A stretch of DNA of 20,453 nt from Lachnospiraceae bacterium (GCA_017444545.1 JAFSWJ010000352.1:1-20453), one strand, 5' to 3'. Shown: positions 8,344-16,708, counted from the first letter of the stretch. The notes: a model not told the origin generated them from the letters alone. A program made the numbers and translations.

Positions 8344-9748
8344 GTCCAGGACAGGTTATCTCCTGTCAAATATGGCTCTTTTCACGGTCAGCAACTTCGT
8401 ATCAAAGCTGCTGGTGTTCTTTCTTGTGCCCTTTTATACAGATGTGCTCTCAACCTCGGAATACGGTACGGCCGACGTATTCCAGTCGGCACTTCTTCTC
8501 GCGGTGCCTTTGCTTTCCTTTAATGCAGGTGAGGCTGCTCTCCGGTACGGGATCGAAAATCCCGACAAAAGAGGAGGGATCCTTCGTACCGGGCTGAGGA
8601 GGGTGTTGTTTTCCGCGGCAGCGGTCTTTCTTGTCTGTGCTGTTGTGATCATCCTTCCCATAGACAGGAACTTCAAGGTTTACGCAGCTCTTTTTGCAAT
8701 GATCTATCTGTGTGATGCCCTCTATGAATTCATGCTGCTTTTCTGTCAGGGTTCGGAGAATGTGAAGGTCATGATAACGGGATCCGTATCCTGCACGGCT
8801 GTCATAATAGCATCGAACATGATCTTTTTACTGGTGTTCCATCTGGGACTTTACGGATATCTTTTTTCCCAGATGGCTGCATTTTTTATCAGCGCTGTAC
8901 TGATGTTCTTTCTGATGGGAGGAACCGGTCTTTTGAAAGCGGAGGAAGACAGGGCTCTGTCTGCGGAGATGTTTTCCTACGGAAGGGGTATGCTCCTCTA
9001 TTCTACTTCAAGCTGGATCAACAATGCGCTTGACCGTTTTTATATACTGCTGATGCTTGGAACATCTTCAAACGGGATTTACGGTGCCGCCTACAAGATA
9101 CCTGCGATCCTCATGGTCTTCCAGAGGATCTTTGCCCAGAGCTTTCAGATGTCTGCGACAAAAAGCTACAGGGAAAAGGACAGTGTGGAATTCTTTTCAG
9201 GGCTCTACACTCTCTATAACACGGTGATGACCTTTGGATGCGCCGTCATTCTCCTGTTTCTCACTCCTTTAAGTACCTTTATGTTCAAAAAGGGCTTTGC
9301 CGTGGCGCGTTATTATGTGCCCTTCCTCCTGATATCCGTGATCTTCGGAGCCTTAAACGGATTTCTGGGATCAATATGCCTTGCATATAAGGATCCGAAG
9401 AGCATGGGTTATGCCACGTCTGCGGGGGCAGTCCTCAACATGATACTGAACTATGTTCTTATTATGGCTTTTGGACTCATAGGAGCGGCAACGGCGACAC
9501 TGATCTCGTATTTCTGTATGTTTGCCATAGCCTTTTTCAGGACAAGGAAACATGTGAGGATGAACATCAGTATAATAAAAGACAGCTGCGTGTACATTCT
9601 GATCCTGGCAGAAGGGATCCTTTGCATGCGTATGGTCCCGTATTATCATGTGTACAATGCAGCCATTACTCTTGCCGTGTTTTTGATATACTATAAGCAG
9701 ATCAGGGAAATCGCTGAGAAAAAGGTAAAAGAGCTTTGGAAAAGATAA
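8324..9748 (+). CDS. Wzx-type lipid-linked oligosaccharide flippase
   Basis: This 474-residue protein has about 12-14 hydrophobic segments spread over its whole length and is a MOP-superfamily (MATE/Wzx/MurJ-like) transporter. The opening SNMALFTVSNFVSKLLVFFLVPFY region with downstream TSEYGTADVF is characteristic of polysaccharide flippases. So is the later loop with CLAYKDPKSMGYATSAGAVLN. It should move undecaprenyl-linked repeat units from the inner to the outer face of the cytoplasmic membrane. It starts at GTG 8324, with GGAGG at 8313-8317 six nt upstream, 20 nt inside the previous gene. Lying between the two polymerase-like genes and downstream of the glycosyltransferases, it completes a Wzx/Wzy set. 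Confidence 0.9.
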   Translation: MKKTEGKSRTGYLLSNMALFTVSNFVSKLLVFFLVPFYTDVLSTSEYGTADVFQSALLLAVPLLSFNAGEAALRYGIENPDKRGGILRTGLRRVLFSAAAVFLVCAVVIILPIDRNFKVYAALFAMIYLCDALYEFMLLFCQGSENVKVMITGSVSCTAVIIASNMIFLLVFHLGLYGYLFSQMAAFFISAVLMFFLMGGTGLLKAEEDRALSAEMFSYGRGMLLYSTSSWINNALDRFYILLMLGTSSNGIYGAAYKIPAILMVFQRIFAQSFQMSATKSYREKDSVEFFSGLYTLYNTVMTFGCAVILLFLTPLSTFMFKKGFAVARYYVPFLLISVIFGALNGFLGSICLAYKDPKSMGYATSAGAVLNMILNYVLIMAFGLIGAATATLISYFCMFAIAFFRTRKHVRMNISIIKDSCVYILILAEGILCMRMVPYYHVYNAAITLAVFLIYYKQIREIAEKKVKELWKR

Positions 9749-10842
9749 AAGACAGAGAAGACTACATACTGGCGGGATTATTTGTGTACCTGCTGCTGAC
9801 ATCTTTCATAAACCAGAGGGTCTATGATGTGTTTGGCAGATATGCGTCCCTCATTGTTTTCATTGTGTTGACGATGCTGCTTGTACCTCATGTGAAAGAG
9901 ATGATCGTTGCAAGGGATATGAGGGTTGTTCTGGCGGTGGTCACAACTCTGATCACCGGCATCAACCTGATAGTCATAGGCTCAAACAAGGGGGCTTTTT
10001 TCATACCGGCGGATCTTTGTCTGATCTTTGTGTCGTCATTTTATCTGAGGCTTCGTGAGAAGACTAAGATGTTCATAGCGGCAGCGGGAGGGATACTGAC
10101 TGTTTTATGGTATTCCTTTGTCAGATGGGATTACAATTTCAATATGGCCGGACTGACCTTCATGCTGTTTATGATGATGAGCGTGATGTTCCTGGAATTT
10201 ATGAAAAAGGAAAAGGGCTATGATTATCTGACACTGGCACAGATAATGATGTATCTGACGGCCTTTATTTATGCAACTCTCTATCACAGCCGCTGTGCAA
10301 TGGCAGGGATACTGGTCTTTGGTTTTGCTATTGTCATCAGGCGTATACTGATATCGGACAGGCTTCTCTTTACCATACTCCTTATCATAGCCACAGCGGG
10401 AAGTGTGCTCTTTACCATGGTATATGTTGTATTGGGAGAAAAGGGGATAGCCGGTAGATTTCTGTACAAGGATCTGTTTTCCGGCAGGCACCTCATATGG
10501 AAGGAACTATGGGCTGCCTATTTTGCCCATCCTGTTACGGGGATAGGCTCGTCCTATGTGCTGAAAAGCTTTGATATTTTCGAGGTTCACAACGGTCTCT
10601 TTGATATCCTGACTGTACACGGGACCGTTGTATTTTTTCTCATACTGATACTTCTGTGCACTGCCATGAACAATGCTCATATGGCAAAGGGGGACAGAAA
10701 GATAAAGGGGTTTGCATTTGCGGCAATTTTTGCCATGCTTGCGGCATCCTATTTTGAAAACTTCTTTACCGTCCCGCCCTATAGCATATTTTTTCTCATG
10801 TTTCTTCTGTTTGGCCGGGCTCCATATTCTCAAACTTCGTAA
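9736..10842 (+). CDS. O-antigen ligase/polymerase-like membrane protein, copy 2
   Basis: This 368-residue protein has about ten to twelve membrane segments. Its polar loop carries FSGRHLIWKELW, TGIGSSYVL and EVHNGLFDILTVHG, matching in order the loop of the protein at 7183-8343. INLIVIGSN with a following Ala-Asp pair is also shared. It therefore looks like a diverged paralogue that polymerises or transfers EPS chains. It starts at TTG 9736, since the next ATG in frame falls inside the second membrane segment; the start overlaps the flippase by 13 nt. This is the last gene of the cluster. Its final 47 bp overlap the 3' end of dnaB on the other strand. Confidence 0.82.
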   Translation: MEKIKDREDYILAGLFVYLLLTSFINQRVYDVFGRYASLIVFIVLTMLLVPHVKEMIVARDMRVVLAVVTTLITGINLIVIGSNKGAFFIPADLCLIFVSSFYLRLREKTKMFIAAAGGILTVLWYSFVRWDYNFNMAGLTFMLFMMMSVMFLEFMKKEKGYDYLTLAQIMMYLTAFIYATLYHSRCAMAGILVFGFAIVIRRILISDRLLFTILLIIATAGSVLFTMVYVVLGEKGIAGRFLYKDLFSGRHLIWKELWAAYFAHPVTGIGSSYVLKSFDIFEVHNGLFDILTVHGTVVFFLILILLCTAMNNAHMAKGDRKIKGFAFAAIFAMLAASYFENFFTVPPYSIFFLMFLLFGRAPYSQTS

Positions 10843-12166
10843 GTGACGCCAGCCATACAAGAGGCACCTTGCCGATCTCACCGTTTCTGTGCTTTGCTAT
10901 GATGATGTCGGCTATGCCCTTGCGGTCGCTGTCCTCATTATAGTAATCATCCCTGTAAATGAACATGACAAGGTCGGCATCCTGCTCAATGGCACCTGAT
11001 TCTCGCAGGTCGGACAACTGTGGTCTGTGATCCTGCCGCTGTTCGGGTGCTCTTGAAAGCTGCGAGAGTGCCAGGACAGGAACTCTGAGCTCTCTGGCCA
11101 GAGCCTTCAGTGCTCTGGATATATCTGAGATTTCCTGCTGTCTTGACTGGTCGCTTTTGCCTCCCCTGCTTCCGCTCATGAGCTGCAGATAGTCTATGAT
11201 GATCATGTCGAGACCATGCTCTATCTTGTACCGGCGGCATTTTGAACGAAGCTCCGACACCGCGATACCGGGAGTATCATCTATGACAAGATTTGATCTT
11301 CCCACCGTTCCGCCACTTTCTATGATGCTCTTCCAGTCATCATCCGAAAGTTTTCCATCCCTGATGTTTGAGGAATCAACATGTGAGTCCATGGCCAGCA
11401 GACGGTTGACCAGCTGCTCCTTTGACATCTCGAGAGAGAATATGAGTACATGCTTGTTCTGCCTGAAGCAGGCGTACTGGGCTATGTTCAGAACAAAAGC
11501 TGTCTTTCCCATGGAGGGACGGGCAGCGATAAGTACCAGATCCGAGGGCTGGAAGCCGGCAGTCATCCTGTCAAGTTCATCAAAGCCGCTGGGAACCCCG
11601 GTGATATGGCTTTCGGATTTGGAGACCTCCTGGATGTGCCGGAGTACCTCGATCACGACCTCCTGTATGGGTACAAAAGTTCCATGACCTCTGTTCTGCA
11701 CCAGATCAAGGATCCTTTTTTCTGTTTCATTTATGAGATCGTCGGTCTCAGTGCCGCCGGTGTAGCATTCATTTTCGATGTCGGCACAGACCTTTATGAC
11801 CTTGCGTCTCAGGGCCCTTTCACGGACCGTATTTGCGTAATAAGCCACATTTGCCGAGGTGGGAACAGAATCAATGATGTCTCCGAGGAAGTTCAGGTTA
11901 CAGACCTCGTCAGGGGCATTCTTTTCCCGCAGGCGGCTGACTATGGTCACATCATCCACGGGCTTCTGTTCGTTGAAAAGCTCGCTTATGGCTTCAAAGA
12001 TGAGACCATAGCGTCTGTCATAGAAATCCTGTGAACTCAGCAATTCAGAGGCAGTCATTATCGCATCCCTTGAAAGGAACATGGCTCCTATGACAGAACG
12101 CTCCGCTTCAGCGGCATGTGGCGGCACACGGAGTACCGAACCGGCTTTTTCCAGGGAGGTATCCAT
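10796..12166 (-). CDS. dnaB: Replicative DNA helicase DnaB
   Basis: This is the 456-residue ring helicase that unwinds DNA at the replication fork (called DnaC in Bacillus). The N-terminal domain (about 10-120, starting PPHAAEAERSVIGAM) is followed by a linker helix and a RecA-like motor domain. Walker A is ARPSMGKT (215-222), Walker B is MIIIDYLQL (321-329, D325), the Q-containing ALSQLSR is at 366-372, RESGAIEQDAD at 388-398, and a probable arginine finger is in YRDDYYN (R405). AKHRNG (424-429) is the usual C-terminal motif. No intein is present. It starts 2 nt after rplI, with GGAGA inside the rplI end. The 3' end converges on and overlaps the EPS operon by 47 bp. Confidence 0.97.
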   Translation of the reverse strand: MDTSLEKAGSVLRVPPHAAEAERSVIGAMFLSRDAIMTASELLSSQDFYDRRYGLIFEAISELFNEQKPVDDVTIVSRLREKNAPDEVCNLNFLGDIIDSVPTSANVAYYANTVRERALRRKVIKVCADIENECYTGGTETDDLINETEKRILDLVQNRGHGTFVPIQEVVIEVLRHIQEVSKSESHITGVPSGFDELDRMTAGFQPSDLVLIAARPSMGKTAFVLNIAQYACFRQNKHVLIFSLEMSKEQLVNRLLAMDSHVDSSNIRDGKLSDDDWKSIIESGGTVGRSNLVIDDTPGIAVSELRSKCRRYKIEHGLDMIIIDYLQLMSGSRGGKSDQSRQQEISDISRALKALARELRVPVLALSQLSRAPEQRQDHRPQLSDLRESGAIEQDADLVMFIYRDDYYNEDSDRKGIADIIIAKHRNGEIGKVPLVWLASLTKFENMEPGQTEET

Positions 12167-12168
12167 AG

Positions 12169-12615
12169 TTATTCTCCTGCCACTTCGACCTTCAGCTCGG
12201 CTGTGACTTCAGGATGGAGCTTTACCGGAACTTTGTAGCTGCCGAGATTCTTTATGGGCTCGGAAAGGATGAGCTTCTTTTTGTCAAGCTCGAGTCCATG
12301 CTGTTTTTTTGCGATCTCCGCTATCTCTTTTGTGGATACGGATCCAAAGGCTTTCCCGTCTTTTCCTGCCTTGATGGTGCAGGTCACGGTGACAGCTTCG
12401 ATCCTTTCCTTTGCTTCCTTTGCCTCGGCAAGGCGGGCCTCAGCCTGTTTTGCTTCAACCGCTTTTCTGACCTTCACATCGTTCAGGTTTTTATTATCAG
12501 CCGGAACCCCCAGCTTTTTTGTGAAGAGGAAATTTCTGGCATAGCCTTCCTTAACCTCAACGATATCATCCTTTTTTCCGAGGGATTTTACATCCGCAAG
12601 CAATATTACTTTCAT
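12169..12615 (-). CDS. rplI: 50S ribosomal protein L9
   Basis: This is a 148-residue protein of normal family length. The N-terminal rRNA-binding domain carries the L9 signature (MKVILLADVKSLGKK, then GYARNFL at 24-30). A long Ala/Glu/Lys-rich connecting helix spans about residues 45-75. The C-terminal domain includes GSVSTKEIAE and ends near VKLHPEVTAELKV. L9 binds domain V of 23S rRNA and affects reading-frame fidelity. Its start codon shares one base with the gdpP stop (TGATG on the minus strand), with GGAGG about 10 nt upstream. The gdpP-rplI-dnaB order is common in Firmicutes. Confidence 0.97.
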   Translation of the reverse strand: MKVILLADVKSLGKKDDIVEVKEGYARNFLFTKKLGVPADNKNLNDVKVRKAVEAKQAEARLAEAKEAKERIEAVTVTCTIKAGKDGKAFGSVSTKEIAEIAKKQHGLELDKKKLILSEPIKNLGSYKVPVKLHPEVTAELKVEVAGE

Positions 12616-14666
12616 CAGATCGATTCCTCCTGTTCCATTTTTTCGATAGTTTCTTCCAGAAGATTTCTGGCTTCTTCCATTGACATATCTGACAGTTGTG
12701 TCCCGGCTATGTTCATATGACCGCCGCCGCCCATTCTCTCCATGATCATCTGCACGTTAACCTCATCTATGGATCTGGCCGAGATGTATATCCTGTTCTG
12801 GTACTGGGTCAGTACAAAGGATGCGGTGACGTGATTGATGTTCAGGAGCTCGTTTGCCGCCTGTGCACCCACAACGGTGGGAGAATCAAGACCCTGCGCA
12901 GGGCAGACGGCTATAGCGTATTTCCCGTGGAAAAGGTCGGAGTTCTTGACGGTTTCCGCTCTGGCCTTGTAGTCTTTGAGATCATTTCTGAAGAGTTTTC
13001 TGACCCTTGTGATGTCGGCTCCGTTCCTCCTGAGGAAGGCCGCAGCTTCAAAGGTTCTCACACCTGTCTTTGACATGAAGTTGTTTGTATCTATCATGAT
13101 GCCGGCGTAGATGGTGTCGGCCTCGATATTTTTGATCCTTTTGCCGTCGAGTATATATTGGAGGATCTCGGCTATCATCTCGCAGGCACTTGAAGCATAG
13201 GGTTCTATGTAGGAAAGAGTAGCATTTTCTATGGTCTCGTTTCCCTGTCTGTGATGATCGAGGACGACAATTGTACCGCATTTTGAGAGCAACTCCGGAC
13301 ATTCGGTGATGGACGGCTTGTTGGTATCCACAACGACGAGAACTGATGAATGGTCAGCAAGCTGAATGGCATCGGAGCTTGAGGCAAAGATATCAGGCTC
13401 ATATTCTTCATCATTTATCAGAGCATCCACAAAGGGTTTGATGGAAGGAGTAACATTGTTTATGACAATGTGACATTTTTTGTCAAACTGTCTGACTGCG
13501 CGGTAGACTCCGATGGCAGCTCCAAAGGAATCGATATCGGTATTTTCATGTCCCATGACAAAGATCCTTTCATGGGACTCTATGATCTCCCTGAGAGCAT
13601 GAGCTTTTACTCTTGCCTTCACACGGGTGGATTTTTCAAGCTGAAGGCTTTTGCCTCCGAAATAAGTGGTCTCGTTCGGATCCCTGATGACGACCTGGTC
13701 TCCGCCGCGTCCCAGTGCCAGGTCGATGGCGCGTCTTGCGAACTGCTCGCTTTCAAGCAGGGTTGAAGCCCCTGTTCCAAAGCCCATGGAAAGGGTTACC
13801 GACATATCATTTCCGACCTTGACTGTCTTGACATCCTCCAGGATATCGAATTTGTTTTCACAAAGCCTGTCAAAGGATTTTTTTGTCATGGAGATAAAGA
13901 ACTTGTCCTTTTCAAAGCTTTTTACCACTGCATCATAGGATGAGAAGTATTTCTTGATCTTTCTGTCGATGAGGGCGGAGAGCAGAGAACGTCTCACATC
14001 TTCTACATTTTCCATGACCTCATAATAGTTGTCCATGTAGATATATCCGCTCACCTGTTTTTCTTCTTCATTCTGTCTGATGATGCGGTTCATTTCCGTT
14101 TCGTCAAAAAGCAGAACGGTGATCAGCTGACCGGAGAAATTCTCACTGTTTATGATCTGGCTTTCGCGGACCATTTCATCAAGAGGGATGCGCTGCAGGG
14201 ATGCATGATAGTCTCTTTCTTCAATGGAAAAGTCCACAGAACAGATGCTGTCATTTTCGGGAAAGGAATCTTTTGTTATGGAGGGGATGTGGCTTGCGAT
14301 GGATTTTCCGAAAAGATCCGACATCCCGAGGACTGACTTGAATTCTTTATTAGCCCATATGAAGCGGGCATCATCATCGAGTATGGCGTAGGGCAGTGGC
14401 AGACCCTTGAGAAGCTGCTTCTGGACCTGACCGTATTCCACGGCAAAGTTTACCATGTCTGTAGTTATGGCTTTTTTGTTCGCAAATCTCACCATCAGTG
14501 CGATGACGGTATGAACTGCAGCAAAGCAGGACGCAACGATCGCAGCTCTCATATTTATGAAAAACAGGACACAGGCCAGGGCGATCGAAAGCCCCGACAG
14601 GATCATGGGCCAGTAGATGTAGAGCTTCAGCTGTCGTCTGTAATCTATCCGCGGATTTTCATTCAT
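12615..14666 (-). CDS. gdpP: Cyclic-di-AMP phosphodiesterase GdpP (YybT/DHH-DHHA1)
   Basis: This 683-residue protein has the full GdpP architecture. Two membrane helices lie near 17-37 and 40-60. A PAS-like sensor domain spans about 85-190, and a degenerate GGDEF domain about 200-335, with GRGGDQVVIRD at 319-329. The DHH catalytic domain has MGHENTDIDS (371-380; metal ligands H373, D377, D379), VVVDTNKP (444-451) and VLDHHRQG (468-475; D470, H471, H472). The DHHA1 substrate domain has GGGGHMNIAG (646-655). It hydrolyses c-di-AMP, which in Firmicutes controls osmotic balance and cell-wall stress responses. The catalytic ligands are intact, so it should be active. GAGGT lies 9 nt upstream of the start; the gap from the deacetylase gene is 12 nt. 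Confidence 0.95.
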   Translation of the reverse strand: MNENPRIDYRRQLKLYIYWPMILSGLSIALACVLFFINMRAAIVASCFAAVHTVIALMVRFANKKAITTDMVNFAVEYGQVQKQLLKGLPLPYAILDDDARFIWANKEFKSVLGMSDLFGKSIASHIPSITKDSFPENDSICSVDFSIEERDYHASLQRIPLDEMVRESQIINSENFSGQLITVLLFDETEMNRIIRQNEEEKQVSGYIYMDNYYEVMENVEDVRRSLLSALIDRKIKKYFSSYDAVVKSFEKDKFFISMTKKSFDRLCENKFDILEDVKTVKVGNDMSVTLSMGFGTGASTLLESEQFARRAIDLALGRGGDQVVIRDPNETTYFGGKSLQLEKSTRVKARVKAHALREIIESHERIFVMGHENTDIDSFGAAIGVYRAVRQFDKKCHIVINNVTPSIKPFVDALINDEEYEPDIFASSSDAIQLADHSSVLVVVDTNKPSITECPELLSKCGTIVVLDHHRQGNETIENATLSYIEPYASSACEMIAEILQYILDGKRIKNIEADTIYAGIMIDTNNFMSKTGVRTFEAAAFLRRNGADITRVRKLFRNDLKDYKARAETVKNSDLFHGKYAIAVCPAQGLDSPTVVGAQAANELLNINHVTASFVLTQYQNRIYISARSIDEVNVQMIMERMGGGGHMNIAGTQLSDMSMEEARNLLEETIEKMEQEESI

Positions 14667-14678
14667 ATACAGATAACC

Positions 14679-15434
14679 TCAATAGAATTCATAAGCAACA
14701 TTGAGCCTGGTGAAAAAGTCCTTCTCGTAGTACATGTCGGTCCTGGTGTCCACAAGCTTCCCGTAACCGTCATACATGGGATGGACCATTATCTCTGTCA
14801 GGCAGTCTTTCGGGAGGTTCTCATGGCAGACAGTGAAATCCCTGAAGGATCCGAAATAGTCTGTGGTAAAAACTCCCGAACGAGACAACGCTCTGTTGTA
14901 TCTTTTTTTGTATATGGTCTTCAGAAATGACATTCTGTCATACAGGTTTCGTGACAGTCTGACCGATCTGATGCCGTATTTCTTCAATAAGGGTGCCAGT
15001 ACTTTGTATACTGATGCATTTGTATGTACATGGTGATGGGAATCAAGATGGTGATCCGGAAGTCCGTACTGAAGGTATTTTATCAGCTGGGCTTCGATCT
15101 CTGTTCCCATGACCCTGCTCTCATCCTTCGTCAGGCGGAGTCTTGTGGCTGTATTTTTCTGGAACAGGGCATTGAAAAAACCGTTCCTGTCACAATAGAT
15201 CCCGAAATGCCGTATATCCTCCGTCAGAGGTTCCCCTGAAGTCAGGTTCAGGTGCAGCCCTACTCTTTCATCAAAGCCACGTTCCTTTGCCAGAGCAACC
15301 GCTTCGTCGCAAAAGGGCATATTGACCATAAGCGTGGTGGAGGTGATCATGTAGTTAGAAAAGCATTCGCATACCGCCCTGTTTACGCCCGGACTGATCC
15401 CGAAATCGTCGGCATTTATTATGATACTGTGCAT
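14679..15434 (-). CDS. ChbG/YdjC-family carbohydrate deacetylase
   Basis: This 251-residue protein is a ChbG/HpnK (YdjC-like) deacetylase. The metal site is visible: D9 and D10 in NADDFG, H61 in GLHLN, and H133/H134/H137 in DSHHHVH. TEIMVHP (213-219) is the conserved late motif. Family members remove an N-acetyl group from chito-oligosaccharides, hopanoid sugars or similar; the substrate here is not evident. The start is the only reasonable ATG before NADDFG, but no ribosome binding site is seen: the upstream bases are an A-run preceded by CATCAC. It lies between the rpsR hairpin and gdpP, an unusual place for a sugar enzyme. It may be co-transcribed with gdpP, 12 nt downstream. Confidence 0.88.
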   Translation of the reverse strand: MHSIIINADDFGISPGVNRAVCECFSNYMITSTTLMVNMPFCDEAVALAKERGFDERVGLHLNLTSGEPLTEDIRHFGIYCDRNGFFNALFQKNTATRLRLTKDESRVMGTEIEAQLIKYLQYGLPDHHLDSHHHVHTNASVYKVLAPLLKKYGIRSVRLSRNLYDRMSFLKTIYKKRYNRALSRSGVFTTDYFGSFRDFTVCHENLPKDCLTEIMVHPMYDGYGKLVDTRTDMYYEKDFFTRLNVAYEFY

Positions 15435-15468
15435 TTTTTTGTGATGCTGTTCTTTTTCTGAATTTAAC

Positions 15469-15497
15469 GGGCTGTCTTATGATCGATAAGACAGCCC
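15469..15497 (-). terminator. Perfect 12-bp hairpin after rpsR, probable terminator
   Basis: GGGCTGTCTTAT and ATAAGACAGCCC pair perfectly over 12 bp around a 5-nt loop (GATCG). The hairpin lies 16 nt beyond the rpsR stop and 34 nt before the deacetylase start. On the minus strand the stem is followed by GTTAAATT, so the usual uninterrupted T-run is lacking and termination may be partial. No other role is evident. It separates the rpsF-ssb-rpsR unit from the downstream gdpP unit. Confidence 0.6.
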
Positions 15498-15513
15498 AAA
15501 AGGGAATACGTAT

Positions 15514-15786
15514 TTATTCTACAACGTAAGGCAAAAGCGCAAGATGTCTGGCTCTTTTGATAGCTGTTGTCAGCTCTCTCTGGTGCTTTGCACATGTTCC
15601 GGTTATCCTTCTCGGGAGGATCTTTCCTCTTTCCGAGATGTATCTTTTAAGCTTTACGACATCCTTGTAATCGATGTCGCCTTCCTTGCCGCAAAATACA
15701 CAAACCTTTTTTCTCCTGTGCATGCCGCCTCTCCTGCGGTTTGCGAAATCCGGGCGGTCACCGCCTGTTCTGTTCATATATGGCAT
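15514..15786 (-). CDS. rpsR: 30S ribosomal protein S18, zinc-ribbon form
   Basis: This is the 90-residue S18 of normal length, with [27 protein letters not shown] core sequence. C29 and C32 (CVFC) with C65 and H68 (CAKH) make a plausible zinc site, so this is the cysteine-containing form, known in many Firmicutes beside a cysteine-free paralogue. S18 binds S6 and sits on the platform of the small subunit. AAGGAGG lies 6 nt before the start. It is the third gene of the rpsF-ssb-rpsR unit, with a 15-nt gap from ssb, and is followed by a hairpin. Confidence 0.97.
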   Translation of the reverse strand: MPYMNRTGGDRPDFANRRRGGMHRRKKVCVFCGKEGDIDYKDVVKLKRYISERGKILPRRITGTCAKHQRELTTAIKRARHLALLPYVVE

Positions 15787-15801
15787 GATTTTCCTCCTTG
15801 T

Positions 15802-16251
15802 TTAGTTGAATGGAAGATCCTCATCGATCTCATCGGGAACATTCATGAATCCGTCATCAGCGCCCGAAGGGGTTGAGCTTTCGTGAGATGCACCGCCGTT
15901 TTCAGAAGCATTCTGAGAAGCTTTGCTCTCTGCAAACTCGATATCCTCGACCACCACGTCGGTCGTATATACTGTCTGACCTTCCTTGTTTGTGTAGCGT
16001 CCGGTCTGGATACGTCCCGACAAAGCGAACTTGGTGCCCTTGTGGGCATATTTTTCAACGAATTCACCCTGCTTGCCAAAGGCTACGCAGCTGATGAAGT
16101 CCGCAGTCTGATCATCGCCGCCTTCCGACTGCCTGCGGAATCTCCTGTCAACCGCCAATGTGAATCTGGCTACTGCAAGGGGATTTTCTCCCTGTGAATA
16201 TCTGACTGAAGGATCTTTTGTAAGGCGCCCCATTAATACAACTTTGTTCAT
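15802..16251 (-). CDS. ssb: Single-stranded DNA-binding protein
   Basis: This is a 149-residue SSB. The OB fold covers about residues 1-105 (MNKVVLMGRLTKDP, FISCVAFGKQGEFV, TKFALSGRIQTGRY). A Ser/Gly/Asn-rich linker follows, and then the acidic tip DEIDEDLPFN, which recruits replication and repair partners. The tip ends with an extra Asn after the usual Pro-Phe. Its position between rpsF and rpsR is the standard Firmicute order and points to the main replication SSB. The ribosome binding site is weak (AGGG about 8 nt upstream), so expression may be lower than that of the two flanking ribosomal genes. Confidence 0.96.
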   Translation of the reverse strand: MNKVVLMGRLTKDPSVRYSQGENPLAVARFTLAVDRRFRRQSEGGDDQTADFISCVAFGKQGEFVEKYAHKGTKFALSGRIQTGRYTNKEGQTVYTTDVVVEDIEFAESKASQNASENGGASHESSTPSGADDGFMNVPDEIDEDLPFN

Positions 16252-16285
16252 ATAATTGCCCTACTTTCTTTTTTAATGATCTTGT

Positions 16286-16708
16286 TTATGCTTCGCCTTC
16301 TTCAGATGGTGAAGCTGTTTCTTCTGCAGCCGGTGCCGGTTCTTCCGCTTTTGAAGCTTCAGCATTTTCCGCATTATCTGCATCAGCATCGGATCTTCTC
16401 TCGTCGTGCTTTACGACAAGCTCTTTTTCATCCGAAACGATGAGATATCTGTGGATGTTGTCCATGATGCGGATACGCTGTTCGATCTCGGCAGGTGCCT
16501 CAGGTTCAGCCTGGAATTTGATGAAGAGATACCAGCCTTCTTTAGTCTTTTCAACCTCATAGGCATATCTCTTTTTTCCCCAGTCGTCTACCGAGGTGAT
16601 GCTGCCGCCAAAACGCTCGATGAGTGCTTTGACTTTGTCGACCACAGCGCCTTTGTCGCTTTCTTCAAGCTTTCCGTTTACGGCAACGGCCAACTCATAC
16701 TTGTTCAT
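16286..16708 (-). CDS. rpsF: 30S ribosomal protein S6 with acidic C-terminal extension
   Basis: This 140-residue protein is S6. The core covers about residues 1-97 (MNKYELAVAVNGK, KKRYAYEVEKTKEGWYLFIKF, RYLIVSDE). S6 forms a dimer with S18 on the 30S platform. The core is followed by about 40 residues rich in Ala, Glu and Pro with no predicted fold, longer than the common 95-100-residue form. Long acidic tails occur on S6 in several bacteria and are modified by glutamate addition in E. coli; that is not implied here. AAGGAGG lies about 7 nt before the start. It is the first gene of its unit, with its own promoter at 16781-16809. Confidence 0.96.
   Translation of the reverse strand: MNKYELAVAVNGKLEESDKGAVVDKVKALIERFGGSITSVDDWGKKRYAYEVEKTKEGWYLFIKFQAEPEAPAEIEQRIRIMDNIHRYLIVSDEKELVVKHDERRSDADADNAENAEASKAEEPAPAAEETASPSEEGEA

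Noticed and set aside
11450..12034. 194-codon + strand frame inside dnaB
   Set aside because: It lies wholly within a well-conserved helicase gene and shows no family features.
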